DNA of 64,000 bases from Nitrospirales bacterium (GTDB lineage Bacteria > Nitrospirota > Nitrospiria > Nitrospirales > UBA8639): NCBI GenBank assembly GCA_031315915.1, contig JALDRK010000019.1, positions 1 through 64,000 of the forward strand. Direction: 5' to 3'. The notes beneath the pieces were generated by a model. The model had not been told where the DNA came from. It saw nothing but the letters and a program-made list of their open reading frames with translations, and made no database searches. How positions within the stretch are numbered: the stretch's first letter is position 1; each line of letters begins with the position of its first letter. The translations under genes were made by a program, and so were the position numbers. This document shows, one piece after another, positions 29,032-39,140 of the stretch.

Positions 29032-29475
29032 TCTTGGTTTCTAGGGAGAATTTTACGATCGGCATAGGTGGCTCGCCCCGCCATGCGAGAGCATTCTTGA
29101 ATAACATACAAAATTTGTCAATGATGGTGCCAAAGTCCTTGGTACGCAGGCGAAAATTTTATTTTCCCTGCTATCTCGCTCTGCTTGACATGACCGGTGA
29201 ATCCCATGCTCCCTGCACTCCTCTCTCCAGCGCCAATACAGCCTCAGGGCACATCCCTAGGCTCAACTCCCACGGCGGAATCCCGGGCGACTTAAGAAGA
29301 TCGTTCAAGGTTCCGAAAGAATGAACAGGAATTCCATGATTCCGCCATTCAGCTGGTGGCATGGAATCGCATGGACTTGACATCACCTCAACCGGCAAAG
29401 CGAACGAATAGCTTGATGGAAGACACCAGCGGAGAGACCATCCCCCTCCATAAAACTTGCTGATATAGGTCAGGC

Positions 29476-31458
29476 ATGAATAAACCAGTTTTTCCAGGAA
29501 AGTTTGAAGTCCAAGGCGAAATCGCCCAAGGAAAAACCGGCACGATCTACTACGGGTATGATCTGGAGCTTCGTCAGGAAGTCGCCATCAAAATTTATCA
29601 TTCTCATATCAATGGCCGGCTGATTCGCGGGAAACCGTTCATCGAGAAAGCCAGCCCCCTGCTCAAGCTGGACCACCCCAATCTCATTAAAATATTCAAG
29701 GTCGAAGAGGACGATGGCACGCCTGTGGTGTTCATGGAATTCTTTGACGGACCCAGCCTCCAACAGGTCATTCAGGAAAATGGCCCCCTCTCGGTGGAAC
29801 ACATGTTGATCCTCTCCAGGGGAATTGCCGAAGTTCTGGTCCATACCCATTTTCAGGGAATCATTCACGGCACCCTTCATCCCGGACACGTACTGGTGGG
29901 ACCGCAACAGCACATCAAAGTGATGGATTTAGGCTTATCCTGGATTCTCATGGACATTCTTTCCAACTGCGATGAAGACCTCCTCAGACCTCTACACTAT
30001 TTGCCGCCGGAAAGCGCCCGAAGTGAGTTCCTGAGCCTCAGCAGCGACCTCTATGCTCTGGGCTTTATGATGTATGAAATGTTGACCCGAACCACTCCGT
30101 ATACCGATCTTCCCAAAACATCCATCATGGGAAAACTCGCTTTCGATCAATCAGATCCCTCATTTCATTTTCCGGATTCCGTCCCGGAAGGGGTTCGCGA
30201 TCTCATACGTCAATTGACGAGAAATGACCCCCAGAAACGGCTTAAAGATGCCACCCACGCCTTGACCATCATTAATCAGTTATTGGCCAAGCTGAATCCG
30301 ACGACTTTGCAGACAACCCCAATCACCGGAGCATCCCGAAAACCTATTCAACCGGATGCCTCCCAGAAAATTGATATTCCACAGCCTGCAACTTCGACCG
30401 TCACGCAAACACAAGAAGCGGCATCACCTCCGATCGCTTCGGAATTACCTCAACCTCCCGGCATCCAACGACCTTCAACGCAGGTGAATTATCTGAACAA
30501 AGGCCGGAGCACCTCGAAACGATACGCTGGATTGGTTGGAGGAATCATTGCGCTCATGATAATCGGAGGATCGATAGGGTATTGGTTTCGGGATTCTGTG
30601 GAGCAATTGAAGCCACCTTTTTCGATTCCCATTTCCGAAGAAAAGTCCCACGAACAGTCGTCATTACCGGAAATACCCACACCTCGGTCGATGGAACTTC
30701 CTGTCAATACGGTAATCCCTGTGCGAAAAGAATCGACCGATTTTCCACAACATGCTTTACCCAACACTAATCCGCAGGCTCCACTCCAATCAGAAAAACA
30801 ACCTGTCCAGCAACCAGCGGAAAGAAATTTGAATGGGGAAATCATTTCTCACGGGGAACGCCCTTCTGCATTACCGGCTAAGCCTTCAACACCAGCCATC
30901 CAGGCTCCTCCGGACCAGGTGCCTCAAGATTTAAAATTACCCCCTGCAACATCGCCTATGATAAACCAAACAACTCAGGACGTGATCGTCAAAGAGGGAA
31001 AGCCTTTAACAACACCCACCAATCTACCGATTCCACCAACTGAGACTCCACCTTCCCAGCCTACTGCACACTCGGAAATACCGCCCATGTCATCTCCTGC
31101 GATAGCACAACCAACCAAGGAAGTGAGCGTCGAAGAGAAATTTAGGCCCAATTTGCCTGCCAAGACACCAACTTCCCTGAAGCCGGTTTCCGAGAAAACG
31201 GAAAACGGGGCACCCGTTATCACGCCACTACCAGCTCCTACAATCCACCCCCTCTCTTCCACTCAGAATTCAGAGGCCAAAACAGGAGTTTCGACTCAGG
31301 TAGAGGGAAATGCCCAAAAACCCGATAAGCCGAGTATCGCGGAACCCGACCTTCTCCATGACCCCGCGACTCAAGAACTGTTGGATGCGATTGATGCCAC
31401 GGATGACATTCCGTTCCCCTCTGATGAAACCAAAGTTGCGGATCCCCAGAAACCTTGA
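29476..31458 (+). CDS. Membrane-anchored kinase-like protein, probable pseudokinase
   Basis: The 660-residue protein has an N-terminal Ser/Thr-kinase fold (about 9-270): a glycine-rich loop GEIAQGKTGTIYYG, the ATP-binding Lys39 in VAIKIY, DLG at 151-153 for DFG, and SDLYALGFMMYEMLT. The catalytic loop reads HGTLHPGHVLV (131-141): the HRD aspartate is Thr133 and the metal-binding Asn is His138. It is therefore probably inactive or unusual. A single membrane helix lies near 348-370 (VGGIIALMIIGGSIGYWF). A Pro/Ser/Thr-rich tail of about 250 residues follows, probably periplasmic. It borders the cassette array. Confidence 0.88.
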   Translation: MNKPVFPGKFEVQGEIAQGKTGTIYYGYDLELRQEVAIKIYHSHINGRLIRGKPFIEKASPLLKLDHPNLIKIFKVEEDDGTPVVFMEFFDGPSLQQVIQENGPLSVEHMLILSRGIAEVLVHTHFQGIIHGTLHPGHVLVGPQQHIKVMDLGLSWILMDILSNCDEDLLRPLHYLPPESARSEFLSLSSDLYALGFMMYEMLTRTTPYTDLPKTSIMGKLAFDQSDPSFHFPDSVPEGVRDLIRQLTRNDPQKRLKDATHALTIINQLLAKLNPTTLQTTPITGASRKPIQPDASQKIDIPQPATSTVTQTQEAASPPIASELPQPPGIQRPSTQVNYLNKGRSTSKRYAGLVGGIIALMIIGGSIGYWFRDSVEQLKPPFSIPISEEKSHEQSSLPEIPTPRSMELPVNTVIPVRKESTDFPQHALPNTNPQAPLQSEKQPVQQPAERNLNGEIISHGERPSALPAKPSTPAIQAPPDQVPQDLKLPPATSPMINQTTQDVIVKEGKPLTTPTNLPIPPTETPPSQPTAHSEIPPMSSPAIAQPTKEVSVEEKFRPNLPAKTPTSLKPVSEKTENGAPVITPLPAPTIHPLSSTQNSEAKTGVSTQVEGNAQKPDKPSIAEPDLLHDPATQELLDAIDATDDIPFPSDETKVADPQKP

Positions 31459-31687
31459 TCCACGGTATGGTCTCAACACATGCATCCCCGCATTTATTTT
31501 TTCATCGTCTCTTTCGTATTCCATCCTGTTTTGAGTCATGCCTTAACGATCAATGTCAATCGAGGAATTCTTTTACTCATTCCAAATTGACCATCGAAAT
31601 ACAGCACGGTAAAACACCTAAAAATTTATTTGTACTTTCTTCCACAAATGTTCATACCATCCACCGCGCTTCCTGATTAGAAATACC

Positions 31688-33215
31688 ATGTTAGCTAAAA
31701 TCCACAGCGTGGGGTTAGTCGGACTGGAAGGATTTTCCATTGAAATCGAAGTGGATATCGGAGGAGGCCTTCCGCAATTTTCCATTGTGGGACTTCCCGA
31801 CGCCACAGTCCGCGAAAGTCGCGATCGGGTTCGTTCCGCCCTCAAAAACTCCGGTTTTTCTTTTCCGGCAAAAAAAATCACGGTCAATCTGGCACCAGCG
31901 GATTTAAAGAAAGAAGGCGCTGGCCGTGGATCTCGGCATTGCCCTTGGCATCTTAGTCGCCGAAGGGTCACTTCCTCAGGAAGCTATCCTGCAATACGTG
32001 TTCGTAGGGGAATTAGCCCTAGACGGACGTATCAAGTCCATTCCAGGTGCTCTATCCATGGCCATGGCGATCCAGGCTCCCCAATCCCTTGTTCTCCCAC
32101 ATGACAATGCGGCACAGGCCGCCGTGGTCGAAAAGACCACGGTGTATGGTGTTCATACACTTCCAGAGGTCGTGGAATTCATCAAAGGCGTTCAGCCGCT
32201 CCAACCCACACGTCCGCATCCTCCTACTTCTCACACTCTCCTTCCGATCATTGAGGAAGATTTCTCGGATGTTGTTGGTCAGTTCCAAGCCAAACGAGCG
32301 CTTGAAGTGGCTGCAGCCGGCGGACACAACCTGCTCATGATCGGCCCGCCGGGTTCCGGAAAGACTAGGCTGGCTCAGCGATTAACTGGGATTCTTTCCC
32401 CGATGGGGTTTCAAGAATGCCTGGAGGCCAGCCAGATTCATAGCGTGGCCGGCACCCTATCTCCCCAAAGCCCCTTGTTAACCACCCGTCCGTTTCGCGC
32501 GCCGCATCATACCATTTCCGAAGCCGGGCTCGTGGGAGGCGGTTCCGTGCCTCGGCCAGGGGAAGTATCGCTCGCCCATCATGGCGTCCTGTTTTTAGAC
32601 GAAGCCTTGGAATTTAAACGGACCCTGCTCGACAGCCTTCGCCAACCCCTGGAAAACGGGACAGTCACGCTCACCCGCGTCCAGGCCAGCCTGACCTTTC
32701 CGGCTCAAATCATGCTGGTGGTCGCCATGAACCCTTGTCCCTGTGGATATTTTGGGGACGCAACTCACGAATGCCTCTGCACTCCTCATCAGATCCGCCG
32801 ATACCGAAGCCGATTGTCCGGTCCATTGCTGGATCGACTGGATATCCATATTGAAGTCCCCGCCGTTCCGGTAAAAGACTTAACCGGAGGGACCAGAAAT
32901 GAACAGTCCCAGACCATTCGAGAACGCGTGATCGAGGCCCGCCGACGGCAGTTCGAGCGGTACCGGGAAGACCACGTCCTCAATAACGCCCGACTCAAAC
33001 CCAAACAGATTAAAAAATACTGCCAATTGGATGCCGCCGGGAAAACCCTGCTTGACCAAGCTGTCTCCCGCTTGGGATTATCTGCTCGGGCCTATGGCCG
33101 CATTCTCCGGGTGGCTCGAACCATTGCCGACCTCGGACACGCAGACATGATTCAGGCTAACCATGTTGCCGAGGCCGTTCAATACCGAGCCTTGGACCGT
33201 CCACTCTCCCCCTAA
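31688..33215 (+). pseudogene. comM: YifB/ComM-type Mg-chelatase-like AAA ATPase, one frameshift
   Basis: ComM helicases help branch migration during natural transformation. The N-terminal piece MLAKIHSVGLVGLEGFSIEI runs in frame to PADLKKEGAG. One extra base near 31920 shifts the frame, and the rest continues as VDLGIALGILVAEGSLPQ. It includes Walker A GPPGSGKT, FRAPHHTISEAGLVGGG, LFLDEALEF (Walker B region), AMNPCPCGYFGD with paired cysteines, and a C-terminal domain to 33215. The total (about 508 residues) is the family length. A homopolymer-type sequencing error would explain it. Confidence 0.9.
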
Positions 33216-33223
33216 CAGAAATC

Positions 33224-33436
33224 ATGGATTCGTTCAAAATCTTTCGTTGGTGGTTCATAATCGGATGTCTGATGGCTTTGGCGGTCATCATGATTCAAGG
33301 GGGAATTCGCGATCTGATGTTGGCCCAGGAACCCATTTGGGAATTGAAATTGGTAGAATTAGGCCCCCCAATTTTGGGCGGCGGACTGTTAGGCGGATGT
33401 ATCGCGCTGATCCTCAATCGCATCAAAAAACCATAA
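33224..33436 (+). CDS. Small membrane protein, hypothetical (70 aa)
   Basis: The 70-residue protein begins MDSFKIFRWWFIIGCLMALA and has two membrane segments (WWFIIGCLMALAVIMI and PPILGGGLLGGCIALIL) with a short loop containing LAQEPIWELKLVEL. It lies 8 bp after comM, so it is probably co-transcribed. The family is not recognised. Confidence 0.65.
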   Translation: MDSFKIFRWWFIIGCLMALAVIMIQGGIRDLMLAQEPIWELKLVELGPPILGGGLLGGCIALILNRIKKP

Positions 33437-33456
33437 AATCGGCCTTATAAAATTAC

Positions 33457-33471
33457 CCGCTTATGCGGGAA
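33457..33471. terminator. Short hairpin CCCGCTTATGCGGG, possible terminator
   Basis: A perfect 5-bp stem with a four-base loop lies 20 bp after the small membrane protein gene. There is no T-run after it on the plus strand, while a TAATTTTATAAG stretch follows on the minus strand. It is a weak terminator candidate. Confidence 0.25.
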
Positions 33472-33575
33472 GAAATGGACCCCATGAAAAAAAGAAATTT
33501 CCTCTAGCCATTACCAGGTTCAGTCAGTACAATGGGCGGTTTCTGAAGATAACAGCGTTGAAAAAAGGAGGCGCA

Positions 33576-34016
33576 GTGAATGACATGGATGTGAAAGTCG
33601 GCCCCCATTGGTACCGCAATTCCAACGGGATCATAGAAATTGAAGGACTACCGCAGATCGAAATACAATTCCGGAAAACCGGCAGCACCCCTATCCGAGT
33701 CAATTTTGCCGTGTTCGACAAAGCCGGAAAACTTCACGCCAAGATCGAGAACAACTCTCTGGTCATCAATGAGCAACGTGTCTATAAATTAGACCGTTCT
33801 CCCAGCGGATTGACCCTGACTCAGAACGCGGATGGAAAGAAAATTCTTCAATTGAACGTGACAGCAGAAGAGAAGATAGAAATCCCCGAAGCGGAATTTC
33901 ACACCTTAATGGGCCACACCTTAAAAATTACCCCCAAGGAATGGGTTATGGAAAAAACCATCATTGGCGAAGGGGAATCTGACATGCAGGGGAAAGCCGT
34001 CGCTCTGGCTTCCTAG
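33576..34016 (+). CDS. Hypothetical protein (146 aa), beta-rich
   Basis: I do not recognise the family. GTG at 33576 is chosen because AAGGAGG lies just before it; ATG at 33585 is the alternative. The protein begins VNDMDVKVGPHWYRNSNGII and has alternating polar and hydrophobic stretches (GLPQIEIQFRK, PIRVNFAVFDKAGKLHAKIE) that suggest beta-strands. It has no signal peptide. It stands alone between the comM pair and the convergent zinc-ribbon gene. Confidence 0.65.
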   Translation: MNDMDVKVGPHWYRNSNGIIEIEGLPQIEIQFRKTGSTPIRVNFAVFDKAGKLHAKIENNSLVINEQRVYKLDRSPSGLTLTQNADGKKILQLNVTAEEKIEIPEAEFHTLMGHTLKITPKEWVMEKTIIGEGESDMQGKAVALAS

Positions 34017-34079
34017 TGCATAAAACCAGCGTTTAAGAGAGTCCGTTTTTTCCAGAACCTGTATCGTCTACCTCAGCTC

Positions 34080-34286
34080 TTAGACTTCGGCAACGGGCGC
34101 ATCGCAGCGCCCCTCACAAATGGCACAGGTCCTCGCCAATACCGCCTCCCCAACTAGAGCCGGTCCCAAGGCAAACCCAGGGTCAAGAGCCACGACATCC
34201 GACCCCTGGTACGTCCATAACCGGCCGCATTCCTGGCAACAATACCAAATGGTATATCCCGGCCATTCACGATCACGAACTGCCAT
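34080..34286 (-). CDS. Small zinc-ribbon protein (68 aa)
   Basis: The protein has two paired-cysteine knuckles: YCCQECGRLW near residues 15-24 and ARTCAICEGRC near residues 50-60. This suggests a single zinc-binding ribbon. It begins MAVRDREWPGYTIWY. It starts 3 bp after the stop of the 78-residue gene upstream, so the two form a pair. Function unknown. Confidence 0.65.
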   Translation of the reverse strand: MAVRDREWPGYTIWYCCQECGRLWTYQGSDVVALDPGFALGPALVGEAVLARTCAICEGRCDAPVAEV

Positions 34287-34289
34287 CCG

Positions 34290-34526
34290 TCAACGCCCTT
34301 CATCCTTTTCATCCATCAATTCATGAAGAGTGGGGGCCAGCCCTTTCAACCACTCCTCAAAGGGCATATCGGCATCCACCACAATTTCCAGTTTGCCATT
34401 GGGCAACCGCCGAACCACTCCGGGACTTTCCGGAGTCAAGGGAATATCCACCTCTTCCCGGGAAATCTCCATCTCATCGGTGAGAGCCAGAATTTGCATA
34501 ATTTGGGGAAATGAAACAGCTTGCAT
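34290..34526 (-). CDS. Hypothetical acidic protein (78 aa)
   Basis: The protein begins MQAVSFPQIMQILALTDEME, is acidic, and contains RRLPNGKLEIVVDADMPFEE WLKGLAP. No known domain is recognised. It is followed after 3 bp by the small zinc-ribbon gene. The region upstream (about 100 bp) separates it from threonine aldolase on the same strand. Confidence 0.6.
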   Translation of the reverse strand: MQAVSFPQIMQILALTDEMEISREEVDIPLTPESPGVVRRLPNGKLEIVVDADMPFEEWLKGLAPTLHELMDEKDEGR

Positions 34527-34623
34527 GGCTTATGCCTCGTAATGTGTGAATCGTGTCGAGAAAAATTCTAAGGATAAGAAGGCAGGTGGCAGGTGTCAAT
34601 CCAGCTCAGATATGCCACAAGGA

Positions 34624-35661
34624 TCAGGCAGCGGCGAATACCGCTGAAAACTTTTTTCCAGCCTCTTCAACATCGGCAGCCGTCACATCCAAGTGCGTCA
34701 CAAGACGAAAAGCCCGATCCCCAACCGCGTTAAACAGGACCCCCGCCTCCCGGCAGCGTCGTAACAGGATGTCCGTGGTATTCTTCGCTCCTGGGATCTT
34801 AAATAACACAATATTGGTCACGGTGGCATCCACATCCACCGCCACACCGGGAATGGCCGACAACAACTGCGCCAAACGCTTGGCATTCGCATGATCTTCC
34901 GCCAGACGCTGGATATGGTGTTCCAAGGCGTAGATTCCGGCTGAGGCCAATATGCCGACTTGCCGCATCCCACCCCCAAACACCTTCCGAAGCCGTCGCA
35001 GTCGCGAAACCCGTTCTCGATCCGAAACGATTATGGATCCGACCGGCGCACCCAAACCTTTGGATAAACAAAACGAAACCGTATCGAAAAGCCGGGCATG
35101 GTCTTTGGCAGACACTCCGGTTTTGATGACGGCATTGAACAGCCGCGCTCCATCCAAATGCAACGCCAATCCATGCCTTCTCCCGACCTCGACCACCCGT
35201 TCCAGGGTCGCCAAGGGATACACGGAACCGCCTCCCACATTATGGGTTTGTTCGAGGCACAAGAGCGTGGTCGGCGGATTATGAATATCGCGGGGTCGAA
35301 TGGCTGCTTGGACCGCCTCCGGCGATAAAATCCCTCGTTCACCAGGCACACAATTGACTTGCACGCCGGATAATGAGGAAGCCGATCCGCCTTCGTAACG
35401 AATGATATGCGCGGTGCCTTCCACAATCACTTCATCCCCCGTTTGGGTGTGCAGCCGAATGGCGAGTTGATTACCCATGACGCCGGTCGGCACGAACAAC
35501 CCCGCTTCCTTTCCAAGCAAGTCGGCGGCCATGGCTTCCAAACGATTCACCGTGGGGTCTTCTCCATATACATCGTCGCCCACTTCGGCATGGGCCATGG
35601 CCTCCCGCATGGCGGGAGTGGGTTTGGTCACCGTATCACTGCGCAAATCAATCATCCCCAT
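34624..35661 (-). CDS. ltaE: Low-specificity L-threonine aldolase
   Basis: LtaE cleaves L-threonine or L-allo-threonine to glycine and acetaldehyde with PLP. The 345-residue protein opens [20 protein letters not shown] and has the [10 protein letters not shown] segment. The PLP-binding Lys201 is in [13 protein letters not shown], and the length is normal. It appears to be a single-gene unit. Confidence 0.93.
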   Translation of the reverse strand: MGMIDLRSDTVTKPTPAMREAMAHAEVGDDVYGEDPTVNRLEAMAADLLGKEAGLFVPTGVMGNQLAIRLHTQTGDEVIVEGTAHIIRYEGGSASSLSGVQVNCVPGERGILSPEAVQAAIRPRDIHNPPTTLLCLEQTHNVGGGSVYPLATLERVVEVGRRHGLALHLDGARLFNAVIKTGVSAKDHARLFDTVSFCLSKGLGAPVGSIIVSDRERVSRLRRLRKVFGGGMRQVGILASAGIYALEHHIQRLAEDHANAKRLAQLLSAIPGVAVDVDATVTNIVLFKIPGAKNTTDILLRRCREAGVLFNAVGDRAFRLVTHLDVTAADVEEAGKKFSAVFAAA

Positions 35662-36297
35662 GAATGAACTCCTTCGACAAAATATTTACATTTCATCTCT
35701 TATTCTATGGGACGCCTCGGGCTCGCACAAGATTTCCAGACTCCGCATACTTGATCATGCGAACACATCAATCGAGGAATCCAGGCGGTCTCATCATGAA
35801 TGACACAGGGCTCTGGTCCTACATTCCCCACCAAATTCCACAAAACACGAAATCTACTCCTCGTTGAAACTGACGACCTTCTGTGAAGACATCGCTCACT
35901 CCCTCGGACGATCAAAAAAGCTTTTTACCGATCAATACACCAGATTCCCTTCATTTCAGACCTTGAAGAGACGATAACACGTTATGAAGCCAGGCAATAT
36001 CGGATGAAGCTCGCTCTCAAATTCGTGATTCAAACCGACCATAAAAAACAACCTGGTGGCTTGGCTTTAAAATTGAATCCCTAACGGCAACGCTTTACAA
36101 TAATCGGTACTAATCGTTTTCCAGTAAAACCCATCTCCTCCAATAATAATCGTGAACATTCAGATTAGGTCTTTGATGGCGTAAAACAACAATTCATGAC
36201 ATCCTAAGCTTCGAAAGGATAACAGGAAGCCGACCGACCCTTTTTCAAGCAGTTTTCCCTCCTTCGGAGAGTAGGATCCAGCAAACTGAATTTTCCC
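35662..36297. other. Intergenic region, about 640 bp, no gene seen
   Basis: Between the divergent threonine aldolase and acyltransferase genes there is AT-richer sequence with no frame that looks coding and no clear promoter, repeat or RNA. Both promoters must lie here. Confidence 0.5.
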
Positions 36298-37401
36298 ATG
36301 ACCAAGGTCCCCCATACTGGTTCATCTCATAGCACCGGCCAAATCCATATTCTCACAGGGTTGAGAGGGATAGCGGCCCTTATCGTGTTCATTTCCCACG
36401 CAGCCAACAGAGGCTATTTGCCCAACTTCTTGGGAACAGGGTTCGGACAAATAGGCGTCATGCTGTTTTTTCTTCTCAGTGGTTTTTTGATGGCCCACCT
36501 GTATCTATCCCGTGACTGCACACCGAAACATGTCATGGAATATGGGCTCGCGCGGATTGGTCGTGTCTTCCCTCTTTACATGGTCTTAATCATTCTATCT
36601 TTTGTCATTTCGAATTATATCTTCGAAGGATTTTATTATTCGATCGAAAAACTGGAATATGTCAAAGAAGCCCTCTTATTTATGGGAGCTCCCTATGCAT
36701 TTTGGACAATTCCGGTGGAAGTTCAATTCTATCTCATCTTTATCGTTTTTTGGTGGTGTCATCATGCCTGGAACGGCAAATGGAATATCCTCATTTTTGG
36801 ACTGTTAACCTGCCTGCCCCCTATCATCGCCGTCCTATACGACCATGAAATTATCGGCCAAACGTCCCGCTATTTATTCTCTTTTTTCATCGGCATCGTT
36901 ACGGCATTACTGTATCGGCACAAACCCGAGTCCGGAAGATTCAAACAATTGGCTGACTTCGCCGGACTTCCTTTTTTCATCCTCTTATTTCTCAACCTGC
37001 CTCAAATCCGAAAATATGTAGGATTATCGTTGGATCAAAACGTGTATATCAGAACCTGGCTGGATCCCCTCACCTGGGCAATCATTTGGGGAGTCTTTTG
37101 GTGTGCCTTAATGAATTCTGCCAGCCTGACATTTCTTAACTGGCGTCCCTTTGCGTTTTTCGGAGGCATCTCTTATGGATTTTATTTATTGCATCCCCCT
37201 ATTTTGCAACATACCCTGGTTCTGCCTTTACCCAATCTCGTTAAACTCGGGCTGGCGTTTCTTATAACGCTTTTCCTGGCGGTCTTGTCATTTTATTGGT
37301 TCGAAAAACCCGTCGGATCTTCAATTAGAAATTTTCGGTTGACTCCAAGAGTGCCAGACCTCAAAGTCGCCGATAAGCTTTCCAAAATCGGAAAAGTGTA
37401 A
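36298..37401 (+). CDS. Acyltransferase family 3 membrane protein
   Basis: The 367-residue protein is a multi-pass O-acyltransferase of the OafA/YrhL type. Its first membrane helix carries the family signature LTGLRGIAALIVFISHAANR with catalytic His34, followed by GQIGVMLFFLLSGFLMAHLY. About ten hydrophobic segments follow, for example IPVEVQFYLIFIVFWW. These enzymes transfer acetyl or other acyl groups to sugars of surface glycans. There is no SGNH extension. It stands upstream of the RmlD-like reductase, but 240 bp separate them. Confidence 0.88.
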   Translation: MTKVPHTGSSHSTGQIHILTGLRGIAALIVFISHAANRGYLPNFLGTGFGQIGVMLFFLLSGFLMAHLYLSRDCTPKHVMEYGLARIGRVFPLYMVLIILSFVISNYIFEGFYYSIEKLEYVKEALLFMGAPYAFWTIPVEVQFYLIFIVFWWCHHAWNGKWNILIFGLLTCLPPIIAVLYDHEIIGQTSRYLFSFFIGIVTALLYRHKPESGRFKQLADFAGLPFFILLFLNLPQIRKYVGLSLDQNVYIRTWLDPLTWAIIWGVFWCALMNSASLTFLNWRPFAFFGGISYGFYLLHPPILQHTLVLPLPNLVKLGLAFLITLFLAVLSFYWFEKPVGSSIRNFRLTPRVPDLKVADKLSKIGKV

Positions 37402-37640
37402 TTAGTCCCCAAAAGACCTCGTCATACACACCGGCCTCTCCTCAAAAGCTAATTTCTTTTAAAGTTTCCTCATATACGGCCTCATGATTTGCCATAACCT
37501 TTTTCTCAACGCACAAGCTAAATATTTCTTCCCAATCGACACAGAATCACCATTTCTCAGATCAGTTCACGCGGGTAAATCGCAAAAAGGCAAGTGCCAA
37601 CCAAGATTTTCTTTTTCCGTCTCCGCTACAATCAGTCACG

Positions 37641-38489
37641 ATGAAACCTCGTCTTCTCGTGACCGGTGCCGCCGGATTTCTAGGCGGACATCTCATTCAA
37701 CAAGCCGAAAAGGATTTCACCATATCCGGAACGCTGCACCGGACACCGGCCACAGGTATCCCAGGGGTGACGTTTCATGTCTGCGATCTCCGACAGCCCG
37801 AAGAGGTCAGAATTCTACTCTACCGCGTAAGGCCGGAAGTCATCATTCACACAGCCTGCTCCGAACGGGGAGAAGGCCTTCAAGCCATCGTCCCGGCTGC
37901 CGCGCTCCTGGCCATGCAGGCCGCTGAACGCGGCATCCGCTTCATTCACCTTTCGACCGATCAGGTCTTTGACGGAGAGACAGCCCCCTATACCGAAAAC
38001 TGCCCCACAAACCCCATCAACCCCTACGGGCAAGCCAAAGCTCAAGCGGAGGAGGTTATTGCCTCGGTGAATTCTAAGGCTACGGTTGTGCGCACTTCTT
38101 TACTCTATGATCTTCGTATCCCTGATCGGCAAACCAAGCAGTTAATCCAAACCGCACAGACCGGCGAACCATATCGCCTGTTTACGGATGAATTCCGGTG
38201 CCCGGTCTGGGTGGAAAATCTGAGTGAGGTCTTACTAGAATTGGCAGGGAAAGATTATGCGGGAATCCTGAATCTGGGCAGCCCTGAACGTCTGAACCGG
38301 TGGGACCTAGGAATGAAACTGCTCACGCATTTCGGGATCACGCCGACACCCAATATTCAACAAGGCACCATCGAAGAATCCGGTCTTGTCCGCCCCAAAG
38401 ACCTCACCATGGATTCCACCAAAGCTCAACGGCTGTTATCGACTACTTTTCTCCGGATCGACGACGCAATGGAACACCTATCAAGTTAG
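37641..38489 (+). CDS. RmlD-like sugar-nucleotide reductase (SDR)
   Basis: The 282-residue protein opens MKPRLLVTGAAGFLGGHLIQ with the GxxGxxG NAD(P) motif. It also has the SDR catalytic elements LSTDQVFDG and YGQAK, and resembles dTDP-4-dehydrorhamnose reductase (RmlD). No other rhamnose genes are nearby, so the exact sugar substrate is not certain. ATG at 37641 is 26 bp after a purine-poor leader. Confidence 0.85.
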   Translation: MKPRLLVTGAAGFLGGHLIQQAEKDFTISGTLHRTPATGIPGVTFHVCDLRQPEEVRILLYRVRPEVIIHTACSERGEGLQAIVPAAALLAMQAAERGIRFIHLSTDQVFDGETAPYTENCPTNPINPYGQAKAQAEEVIASVNSKATVVRTSLLYDLRIPDRQTKQLIQTAQTGEPYRLFTDEFRCPVWVENLSEVLLELAGKDYAGILNLGSPERLNRWDLGMKLLTHFGITPTPNIQQGTIEESGLVRPKDLTMDSTKAQRLLSTTFLRIDDAMEHLSS

Positions 38490-38517
38490 ACAAACTATCT
38501 GAAAGAAGGTGGAGGCT

Positions 38518-38913
38518 TTACGAAACCAAAATAAGGTTAGCGGTATGACCCGAAGCATGAGCTAATCGTGCATCACACGCAATCATCGGCACATTCAAAA
38601 CTTCCGCCAAGGCGACATACACCGCATCATAGGCCGTCATGTTGGCTCGCAATTCCCACACACGTGAAAGAAGAGGATCGTGTGGGTGCCGGGTCAGGGG
38701 AAAATCTAAAAAATCTTCGAGAGCTTGCTTGATGCGAAGATTCGGTAAGCTTCCCTTGAGCGATTATCGCCTGAGTACTTGAACAACTCCCAGATCGAAT
38801 AGATGGGGAACATGAAAAGATTCCCCTTCACCAAGATACTGTTCACGGATCTGCTGGCCTTTGGGGGTGCCTAAGAGGAGCTTCAGCATAGCTGAAGCAT
38901 CTGGCATAATCAC
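38518..38913 (-). pseudogene. vapC: VapC-family PIN toxin with in-frame stop
   Basis: VapC toxins are PIN-domain RNases. From GTG 38913 the protein reads VIMPDASAMLKLLLGTPKGQ, then HLFDLGVVQVLRR, an in-frame TAA, then SLKGSLPNLRIKQALEDFLD, RVWELRANMTAYDAVYVALA and MIACDARLAHA. The Asp residues of PDAS, AYDAV and CDARL match the PIN active site; the family Glu in 'DLEVLQ' is Gly here. Removing the stop (TAA for TAT) would give about 131 residues. GTGA overlaps the vapB stop. Confidence 0.85.
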
Positions 38914-39140
38914 CGAGTCTCCCGTTCCTGTCGAAGGATCTCTGTGGGAGAAGGCTGCACGTCAACCGGCTCCCTGCATCGGAGACGCTCCCTCATTTCC
39001 AAGAGAGTCGGACGTTCAGCCAATTCACGAATATGATTTAACAGGTATTCCGATAATGAACGTCCTTCGGTGGCAGCCCGCGCTTTTAACTTTCGATGCA
39101 AGCGATCGGGAACGTTTCTCAGTTGTATCATCTTGGACAT
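38910..39140 (-). CDS. vapB: VapB-type antitoxin (FitA/ribbon-helix-helix)
   Basis: The 76-residue protein starts MSKMIQLRNVPDRLHRKLKA RAATEGRSLSEYLLNHIREL, a ribbon-helix-helix DNA-binding part of the FitA/Arc type. The acidic C-terminal tail should wrap the VapC toxin. Its stop overlaps the vapC GTG by 4 nt (GTGA). It is intact while vapC carries a stop. Confidence 0.88.
   Translation of the reverse strand: MSKMIQLRNVPDRLHRKLKARAATEGRSLSEYLLNHIRELAERPTLLEMRERLRCREPVDVQPSPTEILRQERETR

Noticed and set aside
21277-38780. Reassignment of TAA to tyrosine
   Set aside because: Several intact genes, such as nuoN, end at TAA, so TAA is a normal stop in this organism.
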